Shown here piece by piece: positions 7,428 through 17,282 of a DNA stretch of 64,000 bases. The translations under genes and the position numbers were made by a program. The stretch is from Oceanispirochaeta crateris (lineage in GTDB: Bacteria > Spirochaetota > Spirochaetia > DSM-2461), in assembly GCF_008329965.1 (NCBI RefSeq), contig NZ_CP036150.1:1054001-1118000 (forward strand), written 5' to 3'. Each line of letters starts with the position of its first letter. The stretch's first letter is position 1. The notes below the pieces were generated by a model. That model was not told the DNA's origin. It worked only from the letters and a program-made list of their open reading frames with translations, and did not search any database.

Positions 7428-7832
7428 GTGCATGCATTAATAGTCGATGACGACTTTATCGGTCGAAAGCTTATGTTGAAATATTTGAGAGATTATTGCC
7501 TCTGTGATGTGGCAATTTCCGGGGATGAAGCCATCACCGCTTTTCAACTGGCCTGGATTGAAAAAGATCCCTATGACGTCATTTATCTGGACATTGTGAT
7601 TCCAAGGAGTAATGGATTCGAAGTCCTGGACTATATAAGAAACTATGAAAAAGAAAATGACTGTCCTTTCAAAGCAAAAATCATCATGGTTTCCGCACTG
7701 GATGACCAGAATCAAATCGTCAATGCCTATAGAAATGAGTGTGACAGTTACATGGTAAAACCCATCAGCATGAAAAAGCTCAAAGAAGTGAGCAAACAGG
7801 CCGGGGTGCCTCTTAAGAAAATACTACGCTAA
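7428..7832 (+). CDS. stand-alone response regulator receiver (CheY-like)
   Basis: A single receiver domain of about 134 residues. It shows the acidic cluster VDDD near the N-terminus, the phospho-acceptor aspartate in VIYLDIVIP, the switch residue in MVSALD and the conserved lysine in MVKPIS. No output domain follows, so it acts through protein contacts, as CheY does. I place the start at the GTG at 7428, which has GAGG upstream and begins the domain directly. The frame is open further upstream but that part is not domain-like. No histidine kinase is adjacent. Confidence 0.8.
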   Translation: MHALIVDDDFIGRKLMLKYLRDYCLCDVAISGDEAITAFQLAWIEKDPYDVIYLDIVIPRSNGFEVLDYIRNYEKENDCPFKAKIIMVSALDDQNQIVNAYRNECDSYMVKPISMKKLKEVSKQAGVPLKKILR

Positions 7833-7836
7833 TATC

Positions 7837-8241
7837 TCATCTAGTACTGATCGTGTGAATCTTCACTCTGTAATAGACCCAGAGAATATGAAAAAGAACA
7901 AAGATGACAAGAAATGCCCAGAGTGCCGGAGGGTTGCCATGGGTACGTGCAGCAAGGTCTATAATAAAGCCAACAACGGCGGTGAATGACCAGATGATTT
8001 TTAAATTCAGCATGGCTTTAAAGGTCTGAACATCCGAGTTTCTTCCCAATAGTGATTCTATACCAATACCAAAAAGGGCGGCAGCGCAAATTCTGCTGGC
8101 CACAGGATCCACAGCGGTCCATCCCAAACCGGTTAAAAAGACCGTTGGAAGGATCATAAGGGGGAGTGCCGTTAAAATATCTGCGGCAAAATGAATGATA
8201 AACCATACCTTAAGCTGTTTACGTAATTGTTCTCTATCCAC
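7837..8241 (-). CDS. four-helix membrane protein of unknown function
   Basis: A 134-residue protein with four predicted membrane helices (about residues 11-35, 48-65, 78-98 and 105-125). I recognise no family motif. It begins 11 bases after the pyruvate kinase stop on the same strand, so the two are probably co-transcribed. It converges with the response regulator, the two stops being only 4 bases apart. Confidence 0.65.
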   Translation of the reverse strand: MDREQLRKQLKVWFIIHFAADILTALPLMILPTVFLTGLGWTAVDPVASRICAAALFGIGIESLLGRNSDVQTFKAMLNLKIIWSFTAVVGFIIDLAARTHGNPPALWAFLVIFVLFHILWVYYRVKIHTISTR

Positions 8242-8251
8242 TGGAATCTCC

Positions 8252-9676
8252 TTATACTTTTTCTATTTTAATCATGTTGGTAGCCTTGCTCTCCAAGAGG
8301 GGGATTCCCGTTGCATAAATAAGGGTGTCGCCTTTTTGAACATACCCCCGGTCTTTAGCCAGTTGGAGAGCCAGCTTCAGAGTATGGTCAGTATCATTGA
8401 CATCTGATATTTTTTCGGCTCTCACACCCCAAACTATATTCAGATATCGCATGGTCTTTTCATTCTCTGTAAAGGCCAGGATGGGAACAGAACTACGGTA
8501 CTGGCTGAGAAGGAGTGCCGTCAGACCCGACCGTGTGATGGCAATGATAAACTTAGCTCCCGCCTGTTCGGCCATGATGCATGCGGCATTGCAGATAGAC
8601 GCCTCGTGACTCTTGATTTTTTCCCGCCTTCTCAGGCTGATCAGCCGCTCAGCCGATAAATTCTGTTCCGCCATCTTGACGATTTTTTTCATAATTTTAA
8701 CAGTTTCCAGAGGATACTGACCCACAGAGGTTTCACCACTGAGCATCACCGCATCTGTTCCGTCAAATACTGCATTGGCCACATCGCTGGCCTCGGCACG
8801 GGTAGGACGGGGATTGCTTATCATGGAATCCAGCATCTGAGTTGCTGTGATAACAGGCTTATTTTCACTGTTACACAATGAGATGATCTTCTTTTGTATG
8901 ACAGGGACTTCTTCTGTGGGAATTTCAACACCCAGGTCTCCCCGGGCCACCATGATGATATCCGCTTCGTCAACAATGCCCTGAAGATCCTCCAGAGCCT
9001 CTGGTTTCTCTACCTTGGCTATGATGGGCAGATGACAGCCCTTTTCCTTGAGTAGACTTCGCAGTTCCTGAATATCCTCTTTCCGGCGGACAAAGGAAAG
9101 GGCAATATAGTCTATTTTTGCGGAGACCAGAAAGTCGATGTCTCCTCTGTCTTTCTCAGTTAAGGCGGAAAGGCTGATGGGAACACCAGGTAGATTTATT
9201 CCCTTTCTGGATTTTAGTACCCCAGTATTCATGACTCTGCATTTGATGTCTGGTGGGGACACTTCAATCACTTCCAACTGAATCAGTCCGTCGTCTATGA
9301 GGATCTTGTGGCCCCTACTGATATCCTCGGCAAGTCCTGGGTAGCCGGCGCTCAGCTTGTTGGGAGATGACTTGGTATCATCGCTGCAGAGAATAATTTC
9401 ATCACCTGTATTCACCGGTATATCATGAGCGAGCTTGCCCAATCTAATTTTAGGACCGCTCAAATCGGCTAAAATGGGAATGTGAAAACCCATGTCTGCC
9501 GAGGTCTTATTGACAAAATCAATGAGGGCCAGGAGTTCTTCTGGTTCACCATGGGAACAGTTGATACGAGCGACATTTAAACCAGCCTTGATCATGCTTT
9601 TTAAAATTTGAGGATCAGAACAGGCCGGGCCAATAGTTCCTATAATCTTTGTACTAGAAAATTCATGAGTCATCAT
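8252..9676 (-). CDS. pyk: pyruvate kinase
   Basis: Pyruvate kinase converts phosphoenolpyruvate and ADP to pyruvate and ATP, the last step of glycolysis. The 474-residue length is normal. Recognisable parts are the N-terminal TKIIGTIGPAC, ARINCSHG, the B-domain insert, IIAKVEKPEAL, the MVARGDLGVEIP signature with its catalytic and metal-binding residues, and ITATQMLDSM. The C-terminal regulatory domain is present. ATG ATG occurs at the start and either could be used. The small membrane protein downstream is probably in the same transcript. Confidence 0.97.
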   Translation of the reverse strand: MMTHEFSSTKIIGTIGPACSDPQILKSMIKAGLNVARINCSHGEPEELLALIDFVNKTSADMGFHIPILADLSGPKIRLGKLAHDIPVNTGDEIILCSDDTKSSPNKLSAGYPGLAEDISRGHKILIDDGLIQLEVIEVSPPDIKCRVMNTGVLKSRKGINLPGVPISLSALTEKDRGDIDFLVSAKIDYIALSFVRRKEDIQELRSLLKEKGCHLPIIAKVEKPEALEDLQGIVDEADIIMVARGDLGVEIPTEEVPVIQKKIISLCNSENKPVITATQMLDSMISNPRPTRAEASDVANAVFDGTDAVMLSGETSVGQYPLETVKIMKKIVKMAEQNLSAERLISLRRREKIKSHEASICNAACIMAEQAGAKFIIAITRSGLTALLLSQYRSSVPILAFTENEKTMRYLNIVWGVRAEKISDVNDTDHTLKLALQLAKDRGYVQKGDTLIYATGIPLLESKATNMIKIEKV

Positions 9677-9733
9677 TCCTATAATTATGATTTACTGATG
9701 AACAATTACAAGAGAAAAGAGGAGCTTTGTTTT

Positions 9734-10732
9734 TCAGGCAATGACACTGGCCTGGTTGGCGGAGATAATCAGCTCGTTTGGGGACCGGTCGAGCTCAGAT
9801 TGAAAATCGGCAAGGCCGTAGTGAAGAATCTTTCCCATTGTATTTTGAGACAGGACCTCTTTGATATGGTTCATCACAGAGGCGGCATTATGTTTTTCAC
9901 AATCAGGAAGAATCAGAAGCATTTCTGATTTACCCAGGCGGAAGAGGGTGTCTGTCTCTCGGATCCTCTTAAAAATATCTCTGGTGATTGAATGAATATG
10001 CTCATCCCGGCTCCCATTGAGTTCCATATAGCAAACAGTGAGGGGAATCTCATAGCGCTGAGACCATTTCATGGTTTGCCTGAGAACTTTCATTCCTCCC
10101 GCCTTGTTGTAAATGCCTAAAAGAGAATCTCCATCATCGCTTCTCTCCGTTGTGTTTTTAAGAAGGCCAAGGCTTCTGCGACAATTGATCAACTCTTCTG
10201 TTTCACAGCGAATCTTCCTGAAAGCCAGGCCCAGGGACAGAATGAGAATGTGGAGCAGAATGGCACCGGAGTTGATGATGTCCATAAAACTGAAAACACT
10301 ATGAAAAATGGAGGCAAGGAGGTATCCACTACTAAAAAGAATATAAAAGAGGATATTTGTTTTTTCCTTTAGGGAAAATGAATACAAAAAATAAATTGAA
10401 AATACGGCCAGAACTACGTTAAAGATGATGAGGTATTGGAAGGAACTCATCAAATAGAGGAGAAGAGGGGGGCTCAATATGAGGGGAAAACAGGCTTTCA
10501 AAACCTCCCTTTCACCAAGAATAATTTTCTTATCATAGCGTAGGAATATGGTCCCCAACCAGAGAGTGCTGAGGGCATGAACAAGTTTAAATGAATCTTT
10601 GAATTGTGCCGATAGCAGGGTAAAAATTAAGAATAATGAGGACAAAATAAAGAATGTGACAAGAGAAAAATAAATTTGTCTGCTCTCGTCTATTTGATAT
10701 TCTTTTCCGGGTTCCATGGCATCATCGATCAT
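9734..10732 (-). CDS. membrane protein with a degenerate GGDEF domain
   Basis: A 332-residue protein with about six N-terminal membrane helices (roughly residues 20-170) and a C-terminal domain shaped like a diguanylate cyclase: LLGIYNKAGGMKVLRQ matches the usual D-x-LTG-NR entry, and RETDTLFRLGKSEMLLILPD matches the R-x-GGDEF-x-LP region. The signature itself is GKSEM instead of GGDEF, and the usual metal-binding aspartates are absent. It is therefore unlikely to make cyclic di-GMP and may bind a nucleotide or act as a scaffold. Confidence 0.7.
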   Translation of the reverse strand: MIDDAMEPGKEYQIDESRQIYFSLVTFFILSSLFLIFTLLSAQFKDSFKLVHALSTLWLGTIFLRYDKKIILGEREVLKACFPLILSPPLLLYLMSSFQYLIIFNVVLAVFSIYFLYSFSLKEKTNILFYILFSSGYLLASIFHSVFSFMDIINSGAILLHILILSLGLAFRKIRCETEELINCRRSLGLLKNTTERSDDGDSLLGIYNKAGGMKVLRQTMKWSQRYEIPLTVCYMELNGSRDEHIHSITRDIFKRIRETDTLFRLGKSEMLLILPDCEKHNAASVMNHIKEVLSQNTMGKILHYGLADFQSELDRSPNELIISANQASVIA

Positions 10733-10803
10733 TAATATCTGTCCAGATTTATTATTGTATATTTATTCATATTTTCGGTTGCCACAGCCATTGAATTGAC
10801 ATA

Positions 10804-10843
10804 AAAAAAGGGATAGATCAAAGAAATGACCTATCCCTTTTTT
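10804..10843 (-). terminator. intrinsic terminator after dapL
   Basis: A 13-base perfect inverted repeat, AAAAAAGGGATAG (10804-10816) and CTATCCCTTTTTT (10831-10843), with a 14-base loop. On the minus strand the stem is GC-containing at its tip and ends in a T run. It lies between the dapL stop and the start of the GGDEF-like gene. It can work in both directions. Confidence 0.85.
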
Positions 10844-10854
10844 CGGTTAATGCT

Positions 10855-12081
10855 TTAGCTTTTGAGGGCTTTTGTAATTCTGTCCATGGCCTTTTCAACA
10901 TTTTCAAGGCTGTTAAAGGCGCTGATGCGGATATAACCTTCACCGCACTGTCCAAAACCGCTTCCCGGTGTCAAAACAACGGCTGCTTTGTTCAAAATCA
11001 TATCAAAGGTTTCCCAGCTGTCCCGACCTGTGTTGACCCAAATGTAAGGAGAATTCACTCCTCCAGTACAAGAAAATCCCGCTTCTTTCATCTTTTTGAG
11101 GATGATGGAGGCGTTATTCATGTAGTAGTCAATCAGTTCTTTGACCTGAGCCTTTCCTTCTTCGGTATAGATGGCCGCAGCAGCTTTTTGAACGGGGTAG
11201 GAAACACCATTGAACTTTGTGGAGTGTCTCCTGTTCCAAAGGTTCTGCAGAGAATATTCGTTCCCTTCAGCATCCCAGACAACGCAGCTGGCGGGAATGA
11301 CTGTATAGGCACAACGTGTTCCTGTAAAACCGGCCGTTTTAGAATAACTTCTAAACTCGACGGCTACTTTTTCTGCTCCGGGTATCTCAAAGATACTGTG
11401 AGGAATTTCAGGGTCGGTGATAAAGGCTTCATAGGCCGCATCAAAGAGGATCAGTGCCTTGTTCTTTAGGGCATAGTCCACCCATTTTTGAAGCTGTTCC
11501 TTGGTCGCAACGGCTCCTGTGGGATTATTGGGGTAGCAGAGGTAGATCAAGTCAGCCTCAACGCCTTCGGGGCCTGGTACAAATCCGTTTGCTTCGGAGC
11601 CTTCCATATACTGAAAACCCTCATAACGGGAACCCTTGGCAACTCCTGATCGTCCGGCCATGACATTTGTATCCACATAAACGGGATACACAGGGTCGGG
11701 TATGGCAACCCGGGAGCTATTAGAAAACAACTCCTGAAAGTTTCCCGTATCACATTTGGCTCCGTCACTGACAAAAATATCATTGGCTGTGATGGAGACT
11801 CCGCGGCTGTGAAAATCATTTTCGGCGATGGCCTGTCTTAAGAACTCGTAACCTTTCTCCGGTCCATAGCCCTTGAAAGAGGCCTCTCCAGCCATCTCAT
11901 CGACTCCGTCATGAAAGGCCTTGAGACAAGCTTCGGGCAGAGGCTTGGTTACATCGCCGATTCCCATCTTAATGATGCTTTTATCAGGATTTTTCTTCTG
12001 AAATTCAGCAACTCTTTTGGCAATCTCAACAAACAAGTAAGATGCCTGTAATTTCTTATAATTTTCATTAATTTGTATCAT
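10855..12081 (-). CDS. dapL: LL-diaminopimelate aminotransferase
   Basis: DapL converts tetrahydrodipicolinate directly to LL-diaminopimelate using glutamate, a one-step route to the lysine and peptidoglycan precursor. The 408-residue length is normal for this class I/II PLP aminotransferase. Visible marks are the N-terminal MGIGDVTKPLP, the PDPVYPVYVD segment, CYPNNPTGAV, and the PLP-binding lysine in SYSKTAGFTGTRCAY. It is the last gene of a minus-strand run and is followed by a strong terminator. Confidence 0.95.
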   Translation of the reverse strand: MIQINENYKKLQASYLFVEIAKRVAEFQKKNPDKSIIKMGIGDVTKPLPEACLKAFHDGVDEMAGEASFKGYGPEKGYEFLRQAIAENDFHSRGVSITANDIFVSDGAKCDTGNFQELFSNSSRVAIPDPVYPVYVDTNVMAGRSGVAKGSRYEGFQYMEGSEANGFVPGPEGVEADLIYLCYPNNPTGAVATKEQLQKWVDYALKNKALILFDAAYEAFITDPEIPHSIFEIPGAEKVAVEFRSYSKTAGFTGTRCAYTVIPASCVVWDAEGNEYSLQNLWNRRHSTKFNGVSYPVQKAAAAIYTEEGKAQVKELIDYYMNNASIILKKMKEAGFSCTGGVNSPYIWVNTGRDSWETFDMILNKAAVVLTPGSGFGQCGEGYIRISAFNSLENVEKAMDRITKALKS

Positions 12082-12116
12082 AGTGAGATCAGTATAATAA
12101 ATATTATAAAAAGATT

Positions 12117-13079
12117 CTATTCCTGAAGAACCGGTAACAGACCACTGATTTTTTCATATTCCCTGGCCATTCTTCTATTGATCTTCCGGTGAATGGAGTC
12201 CACTTTTTTATTCACTAAATAGCTGGCAGGCTTTAGTTTTTTTCTTATCAACTGTCTTGGAAAGGACTCGAGGGCTTGGGTCACATTACCCTCCCCAATG
12301 AATCCTTCCAATTTTGTTAAACCCTCGTAGGAGTGTGGAAAATCGAGGAGAATTAGAGCATCGGTCTTCTGTCCCGCCGTGTTTTCCATCTTCTTGTCAT
12401 AACTGGTCAAATACTGATCTTCCAAAAAGGTATCTTTCAGTTCTATGACGCTATAACGATTCAAGGGCCAGTCATGGATCATCATAAAGTACAGACGCCC
12501 TGCAAAGGGGAGTTCTACACGTTTATTTGGCATCACTAATGGTGTATGAAGCAGTAAGTCTGTCCAATCCTCAAGATTCCGTCCCTGGGCATACAAATCA
12601 AAATAGACCGTTGCCGTGTCAAAGGAGCTGATAATCATGTCCTCCTTTGTATCCAGACTCTCATAGAATTCTTTCATATAAGCCAGAAAATCGGCATATT
12701 CTTGAAACCCGCACAACACGGGATCCGTATTAAACAGGAGTTCAGAGGCACTAAGAGCGTCTTGGTCGCCTCTCAAATAACTGATAATCTCTTCATCGCT
12801 ATTCCCCCTTAGAAACCAAAAGCCAATATTTAAACTATCTTTGTCATGCAAAACGGGTATGAGGTATTTTAGGAGTGCAAATTGTTCGACCGAGCTGCTG
12901 TTTCCATTGATCAGAATTTTATGGCCCGCTTCCAGTTCTTTGTCGATGTAAGCCGAAATCCCATTATGGACAAGACTATTAAACATCTGCCTTTCATCCG
13001 CATCGGGTATTGCCAAATCTTTAGCCTTGCATGAGAACAGGAGAAGAAGGGTCATGGAGAAGAGGGCAGTATATTTCAT
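12117..13079 (-). CDS. putative lipoprotein of unknown function
   Basis: A 320-residue protein with a typical lipoprotein signal: a short hydrophobic run ending LLLLFSC, giving a lipidated cysteine at about residue 17. The rest is soluble with no motif I recognise. It overlaps the preceding membrane-protein gene by 4 bases (ATGA), so the two are translationally coupled. It is anchored on the periplasmic side of a membrane. The neighbours give no clear functional clue. Confidence 0.6.
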   Translation of the reverse strand: MKYTALFSMTLLLLFSCKAKDLAIPDADERQMFNSLVHNGISAYIDKELEAGHKILINGNSSSVEQFALLKYLIPVLHDKDSLNIGFWFLRGNSDEEIISYLRGDQDALSASELLFNTDPVLCGFQEYADFLAYMKEFYESLDTKEDMIISSFDTATVYFDLYAQGRNLEDWTDLLLHTPLVMPNKRVELPFAGRLYFMMIHDWPLNRYSVIELKDTFLEDQYLTSYDKKMENTAGQKTDALILLDFPHSYEGLTKLEGFIGEGNVTQALESFPRQLIRKKLKPASYLVNKKVDSIHRKINRRMAREYEKISGLLPVLQE

Positions 13080-13477
13080 AGTGTTTTAATCTTTATATTC
13101 CTTTGTGAGAGTGTTGCCATAAATTTTTTAAGATCTTTTGGATTCAAAGAAATCCTGACAGGATTGAAATCCCGGGAATGAATGCGGCAGGAGTGGCTTC
13201 CAATGGGTTCTATCAAGGTGATCCTTTCTAGAATATGAACCTCAGGATTCTGATAATAGTGAAGATTCAGAATGAGTCTGGTCTCATCCAGGATTACATA
13301 AGGACGTCTGTTACTCATATAGATGATAATCAGAATAATGGAGACTCCAATTGTGTACCAGAGCAGATCTGCACCGTTATATCTGATCAAAAGCGGTCTG
13401 TAGGCCAGTATAAAGGGGATGAGAAAGAGATAATTGACCAGTCGCGCCGCACTATGTTTCCTGAAGGTTGTTGTCAT
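13076..13477 (-). CDS. small membrane protein, two N-terminal helices
   Basis: A 133-residue protein with two predicted membrane helices (about residues 13-29 and 40-55), then a soluble beta-rich C-terminal part of about 75 residues. This layout resembles PH-like membrane-anchored proteins, but no motif proves it. The gene overlaps the lipoprotein gene downstream by 4 bases and follows the aminopeptidase gene by 3 bases. Confidence 0.6.
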   Translation of the reverse strand: MTTTFRKHSAARLVNYLFLIPFILAYRPLLIRYNGADLLWYTIGVSIILIIIYMSNRRPYVILDETRLILNLHYYQNPEVHILERITLIEPIGSHSCRIHSRDFNPVRISLNPKDLKKFMATLSQRNIKIKTL

Positions 13478-13480
13478 AGG

Positions 13481-14599
13481 CTATTTCAGTTGCTCCGGAT
13501 TGAGGTCTTTGAGTTCATCCACAACAAAAATGCCCTCATCCCTGATTAGTATATCATCAAAATAGATTTGTCCTCCTCCAAACTCGGAAGTCTGAATGCA
13601 AACTAAATCCCAATGTATGGACGATTTATTTCCGTTATCCGCCGTATCATAGGCATTTCCCGGAGTAAAATGAAAACTGCCCATGATCTTCTCATCAAAG
13701 AGAGTGTTCTTCATGGGAAGCAGGATATAGGGATTCACACCCAGGGCAAACTCACCGATGTAGCGGGCCCCATCGTCTGTATCCAATACTTCATTGATCC
13801 TGACGTTGTCATTAGATTTTGCCTCTATAATCTTTCCATCCTTGAATGTGAAGCTGATATTTTCATAGCTGAAACCCATGTACTCAGCCGGACAATTATA
13901 ACTCAGGGTTCCTTGGACGCTCTCCCTCAAAGGGGCAGTGAAGACCTCTCCATCGGGAATATTGATCTTACCGTCGCATTTAATGGCCTTCATGCCCTTA
14001 ATTGAGAAACGAAGATCCGTACCGGGGCCGGTGATTCTCACACGATCGGTCTGTTCCATGAGCTCTACCAACTTATCCATGGCACGGGACATTTTTTTAT
14101 AATCAAGATTACAAACCTGAAAGTAAAAATCTTCAAACCCTTCCTGACTCATCCCGGCCGCCTGTGCCATGGACGCCGTAGGGTAGCGGAGAACAACCCA
14201 ACGAGTATTCTTAATCCTCTCTTTCATATGAACCGGAGTGACATATTTTTCCATATACATCTTCATCAGTTTTTGAGGTATATCACTTGTTTCAGAAGGG
14301 TTATCAACACTTCCTATTCCAATATAGGCATCCATCCGGCTCATCCGCAGTCTGTCTGCTTCTGCCATGATCTCCAGCTGTTCTTCGCTTATATTCTTGA
14401 GTAAACCTCGGAGAATCCGTTCGTTCGTCTGAGAGAAAAATGGAATGGCTCCCGCTTCATAGACTTTCTCAATGAGAACCTTCACAAGAGGTTCTGCCAG
14501 ACTGCCATTCATGTGTATGAGAACCTTCTCTCCCTTTTGCAGCTCCGTGGCATAATGGACGAGAGAATGAGCTAGTTCTTCAAGACGTGGATCTTTCAT
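13481..14599 (-). CDS. M29-family metallo-aminopeptidase
   Basis: A 372-residue aminopeptidase of family M29 (thermophilic aminopeptidase T/PepS type), cytosolic, removing N-terminal residues from peptides with two metal ions. The expected metal-binding and catalytic segments are present in order: NIPDGEVFTAP, YIGEFALGVNP, SFHFTPGNAY and HWDLV. Length is slightly short for the family but complete. The start overlaps the folC end by 20 bases, so it is translationally coupled. Confidence 0.88.
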   Translation of the reverse strand: MKDPRLEELAHSLVHYATELQKGEKVLIHMNGSLAEPLVKVLIEKVYEAGAIPFFSQTNERILRGLLKNISEEQLEIMAEADRLRMSRMDAYIGIGSVDNPSETSDIPQKLMKMYMEKYVTPVHMKERIKNTRWVVLRYPTASMAQAAGMSQEGFEDFYFQVCNLDYKKMSRAMDKLVELMEQTDRVRITGPGTDLRFSIKGMKAIKCDGKINIPDGEVFTAPLRESVQGTLSYNCPAEYMGFSYENISFTFKDGKIIEAKSNDNVRINEVLDTDDGARYIGEFALGVNPYILLPMKNTLFDEKIMGSFHFTPGNAYDTADNGNKSSIHWDLVCIQTSEFGGGQIYFDDILIRDEGIFVVDELKDLNPEQLK

Positions 14600-15905
14600 G
14601 GTTTACCTCTATAATTTTTTTTATTTCTCCGGCAAGGAAAAAGGAGCCGAGAATCAATGTGGCTCCCTGGGACTCCAGCACAAATTGCCATGCTTTTTGG
14701 GGATCTTCTATCATCAGGCACTGATTCATCAAAGATGAAAATGTTTCATAAACAGAAAGAGGATGACTCTCTTTGAAGAAGCCGGGAGTTGTTATGACAA
14801 TGGAGTCAAAACTCTCGTGTAGAATTTGAGCAATATCAGCAACTTCCTTATCATCCTGACAGGCAAAAAGGAGGTTTTTCTTTTTATACTCCCCGCTGAG
14901 ATCCATAAAGGTCTTTAAAGCCATCTCAACCGACTTGGGCGTGTGAGAACCATCGCACAGGATCAGAGGGTCCTGTGATAAAACTTCCATGCGGGCGGGG
15001 AGTGTGGCTTTTTCAAACCCCTTCAGCCAGACTTGAGTATCTACCTCAGGGAAAAGATGCACTAACACTTCCAGAGCCAAAGCGGCATTCCAGGATTGGA
15101 TGTGGCCAATCATGGAGAGCTTCCCCTTAACAGGTGGCTGCTGATGTCTTGAAATTGTAAAGGCGGTTCCATCTAGATATACCGTACTCTCAATGTCCTT
15201 CACCATATCGGGCAGGTAGTGGAACAAGGCATTTTTTTCCGTAGATCTTTGACTAAAAAGATTGCGGACTTCCTCTTTTTGAGGAGAGGAAAATACAGGC
15301 CGATTCTCTTTGATGATTCCCGCTTTCTCTCCGGCTATGGTAAGAAGATCTTCCCCCAGCCATTGGGTATGCTCTTTTTCGATGGGGGTCAGTACAACTG
15401 CTTCGGGATAGACCGTATTGGTCGCATCCAAACGTCCTCCAAGGCCCGTTTCCAATACACACCAGCTGCAGTCTTGCTGTTGAAAGATGAGGTAGGCTAA
15501 GAGGGTCAATAACTCAAAGGTCGTTGGCTTTGTATGACCGGGCAAATCAAGATGAAGTCCCTCTCTCATGGTGTTGATGCCCTGGATATACTGTTGATCC
15601 GGGAGAACAGACCCATTGACCTGAATCCTCTCTTTGTAGTGCAAAACGTGAGGAGAAGTATATAAACCCGTTTTAAAACCCGTCTGGATGAGTGCGGAGG
15701 CAAGGAGGACCGATGTGGACCCCTTTCCTTTTGAGCCGGCTATATGAATGATCTTAAAGCTCTTATGGGGATTCCCAAAATGTTCCAAAAGCGTAACCAT
15801 TCGGTCCGGCCTGTATTTTCTCTTTAAATCCTTGGTATTCTTCTCAAGGTTTGTGAAAGACTCAACCCATTGGAAGGCATCATCAATATCAGAAAATTTT
15901 TGCAT
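14580..15905 (-). CDS. folC: folylpolyglutamate synthase / dihydrofolate synthase
   Basis: FolC adds glutamate to dihydropteroate or folate in an ATP-dependent ligase reaction. The 441-residue length is normal. The P-loop IAGSKGKGSTSVLL and the following LYTSPHVLHYKERI are typical, as is ETGLGGRLDATN. The start codon shares one base with the hisD stop (TAATG) and the 3' end overlaps the aminopeptidase gene by 20 bases. Whether it also has the dihydrofolate synthase activity cannot be told. Confidence 0.93.
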   Translation of the reverse strand: MQKFSDIDDAFQWVESFTNLEKNTKDLKRKYRPDRMVTLLEHFGNPHKSFKIIHIAGSKGKGSTSVLLASALIQTGFKTGLYTSPHVLHYKERIQVNGSVLPDQQYIQGINTMREGLHLDLPGHTKPTTFELLTLLAYLIFQQQDCSWCVLETGLGGRLDATNTVYPEAVVLTPIEKEHTQWLGEDLLTIAGEKAGIIKENRPVFSSPQKEEVRNLFSQRSTEKNALFHYLPDMVKDIESTVYLDGTAFTISRHQQPPVKGKLSMIGHIQSWNAALALEVLVHLFPEVDTQVWLKGFEKATLPARMEVLSQDPLILCDGSHTPKSVEMALKTFMDLSGEYKKKNLLFACQDDKEVADIAQILHESFDSIVITTPGFFKESHPLSVYETFSSLMNQCLMIEDPQKAWQFVLESQGATLILGSFFLAGEIKKIIEVNHERSTS

Positions 15906-17206
15906 TATTTTCTTCTTTTTTTCAGGGCATCCCCATGAGTTGTAAAGCCTTCATAATCGGCAAGGCATTCTACGTGGGGCGAAATCTCGTTGAGGGCTGC
16001 TTCTGTACTGAAAATAACAGAAGAATACTTTATAAAATCCCGAACTGAGACAGCCGACCAGGTTTTTGCATTTCCTCCGGTAGGCAGGACAGCATTGGGG
16101 CCGGCCGCATAATTTGCAATGGAGAAAGGCGTATTCTCTCCCAGGAGAATTTCTCCGGCATTTTTGATCAATGACAGTGTATGAAATGGTTCTTTTGTTT
16201 GTATTTGAAGGTGTTCTGTGGCAAAGAGATTTGCAACTTCCGCCGATTCTTCCAGTGAATCGGTCACGATGATTCCGCCATAGCCCTTCATGACATCCTC
16301 AACAAAGGTTTTCCTCGGTTCTGGGAGCTCTGCACATAATTCTTTAATGATCCTTTCACAGTTGTCTGCTAAATTGCTGTCATGGGTGATTAACAAGGCA
16401 GCAGAGTCGGAACCGTGTTCTGCTTCGATCATCAAATCCAGCGCGACCTTCTGAGGGTTGGCTGAACCGTCTGCCAAAACAATGGACTCAGATGGACCAG
16501 CAGGCAGACCCACATCAACCTGATCATAGAGCAGTCTTTTTGCGGCAGTTACATACATGCTTCCCGGTCCGCTGAGTTTTTCTACCTTTTCAATAGATTC
16601 GGTTCCATAGGCCAAAGCGGCAATAGCCTGGGCGCCACCGACTTTATAAATCTCATGAACTCCACAGAGTTTGGCGGCATAGAGGCAGGCCGGGTCTACG
16701 GTTCCATTTTCATCGGGAGGGGTCACAACACAGACTCTCCTGACTCCGGCCGTAACCGCGGGGATGGACAGCATGTAGAGCATGGAGGGGAAAAATCCCC
16801 GTCCCCTGGGAACGTATAATCCTACAGAATCGATAGGAATGGCTTTTTCTCCCACCAGAAGTCCCGGTTGGATCTCGACCATTTTCATGGCTTCAGGTAA
16901 CTGACTGCTATGAAAGCGTCTGACATTGTCGATGGAGTATTGCAGTGCCTTTTTCACTTCTTCAGAGAGAAGGCTTTCAGCCTGGTCAAACTCCTGTTCA
17001 CTGACCCTCAATTTCATGTCTAAAGGGGTCTTATCAAATTTATGGTTTAAGGATAAAAGAGCGGTATCTCCCTTCTCTCTAACCTGTTTTATAATGTCCT
17101 TAACACTTTCCTGTACATCTTTTATATCTATTTCAGAACGGGAAAAAAGAGTTTCTTTCTCCTTAGAATTCATCGTTTTCCAATTGTATCTGTTGATTTT
17201 CATCAT
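15905..17206 (-). CDS. hisD: histidinol dehydrogenase
   Basis: HisD oxidises L-histidinol to L-histidine in two NAD-dependent steps. The 433-residue length is typical. Family segments visible are GLYVPRGRGFFPSML, VGGAQAIAALAYGT, GPGSMYVTAAKRLL, VGLPAGPSESIVLAD and the zinc-site region EAEHGSDSAAL. No other his gene is next to it, so the pathway is dispersed. It heads the tightly packed hisD-folC-aminopeptidase run. Confidence 0.96.
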   Translation of the reverse strand: MMKINRYNWKTMNSKEKETLFSRSEIDIKDVQESVKDIIKQVREKGDTALLSLNHKFDKTPLDMKLRVSEQEFDQAESLLSEEVKKALQYSIDNVRRFHSSQLPEAMKMVEIQPGLLVGEKAIPIDSVGLYVPRGRGFFPSMLYMLSIPAVTAGVRRVCVVTPPDENGTVDPACLYAAKLCGVHEIYKVGGAQAIAALAYGTESIEKVEKLSGPGSMYVTAAKRLLYDQVDVGLPAGPSESIVLADGSANPQKVALDLMIEAEHGSDSAALLITHDSNLADNCERIIKELCAELPEPRKTFVEDVMKGYGGIIVTDSLEESAEVANLFATEHLQIQTKEPFHTLSLIKNAGEILLGENTPFSIANYAAGPNAVLPTGGNAKTWSAVSVRDFIKYSSVIFSTEAALNEISPHVECLADYEGFTTHGDALKKRRK

Positions 17207-17282
17207 TATTCCTTATTTGCAGAACCTTATTTTTTCGGATTCATGAGATAAAAATATACTTTTGGGCTGAGGATGTAAAGAA

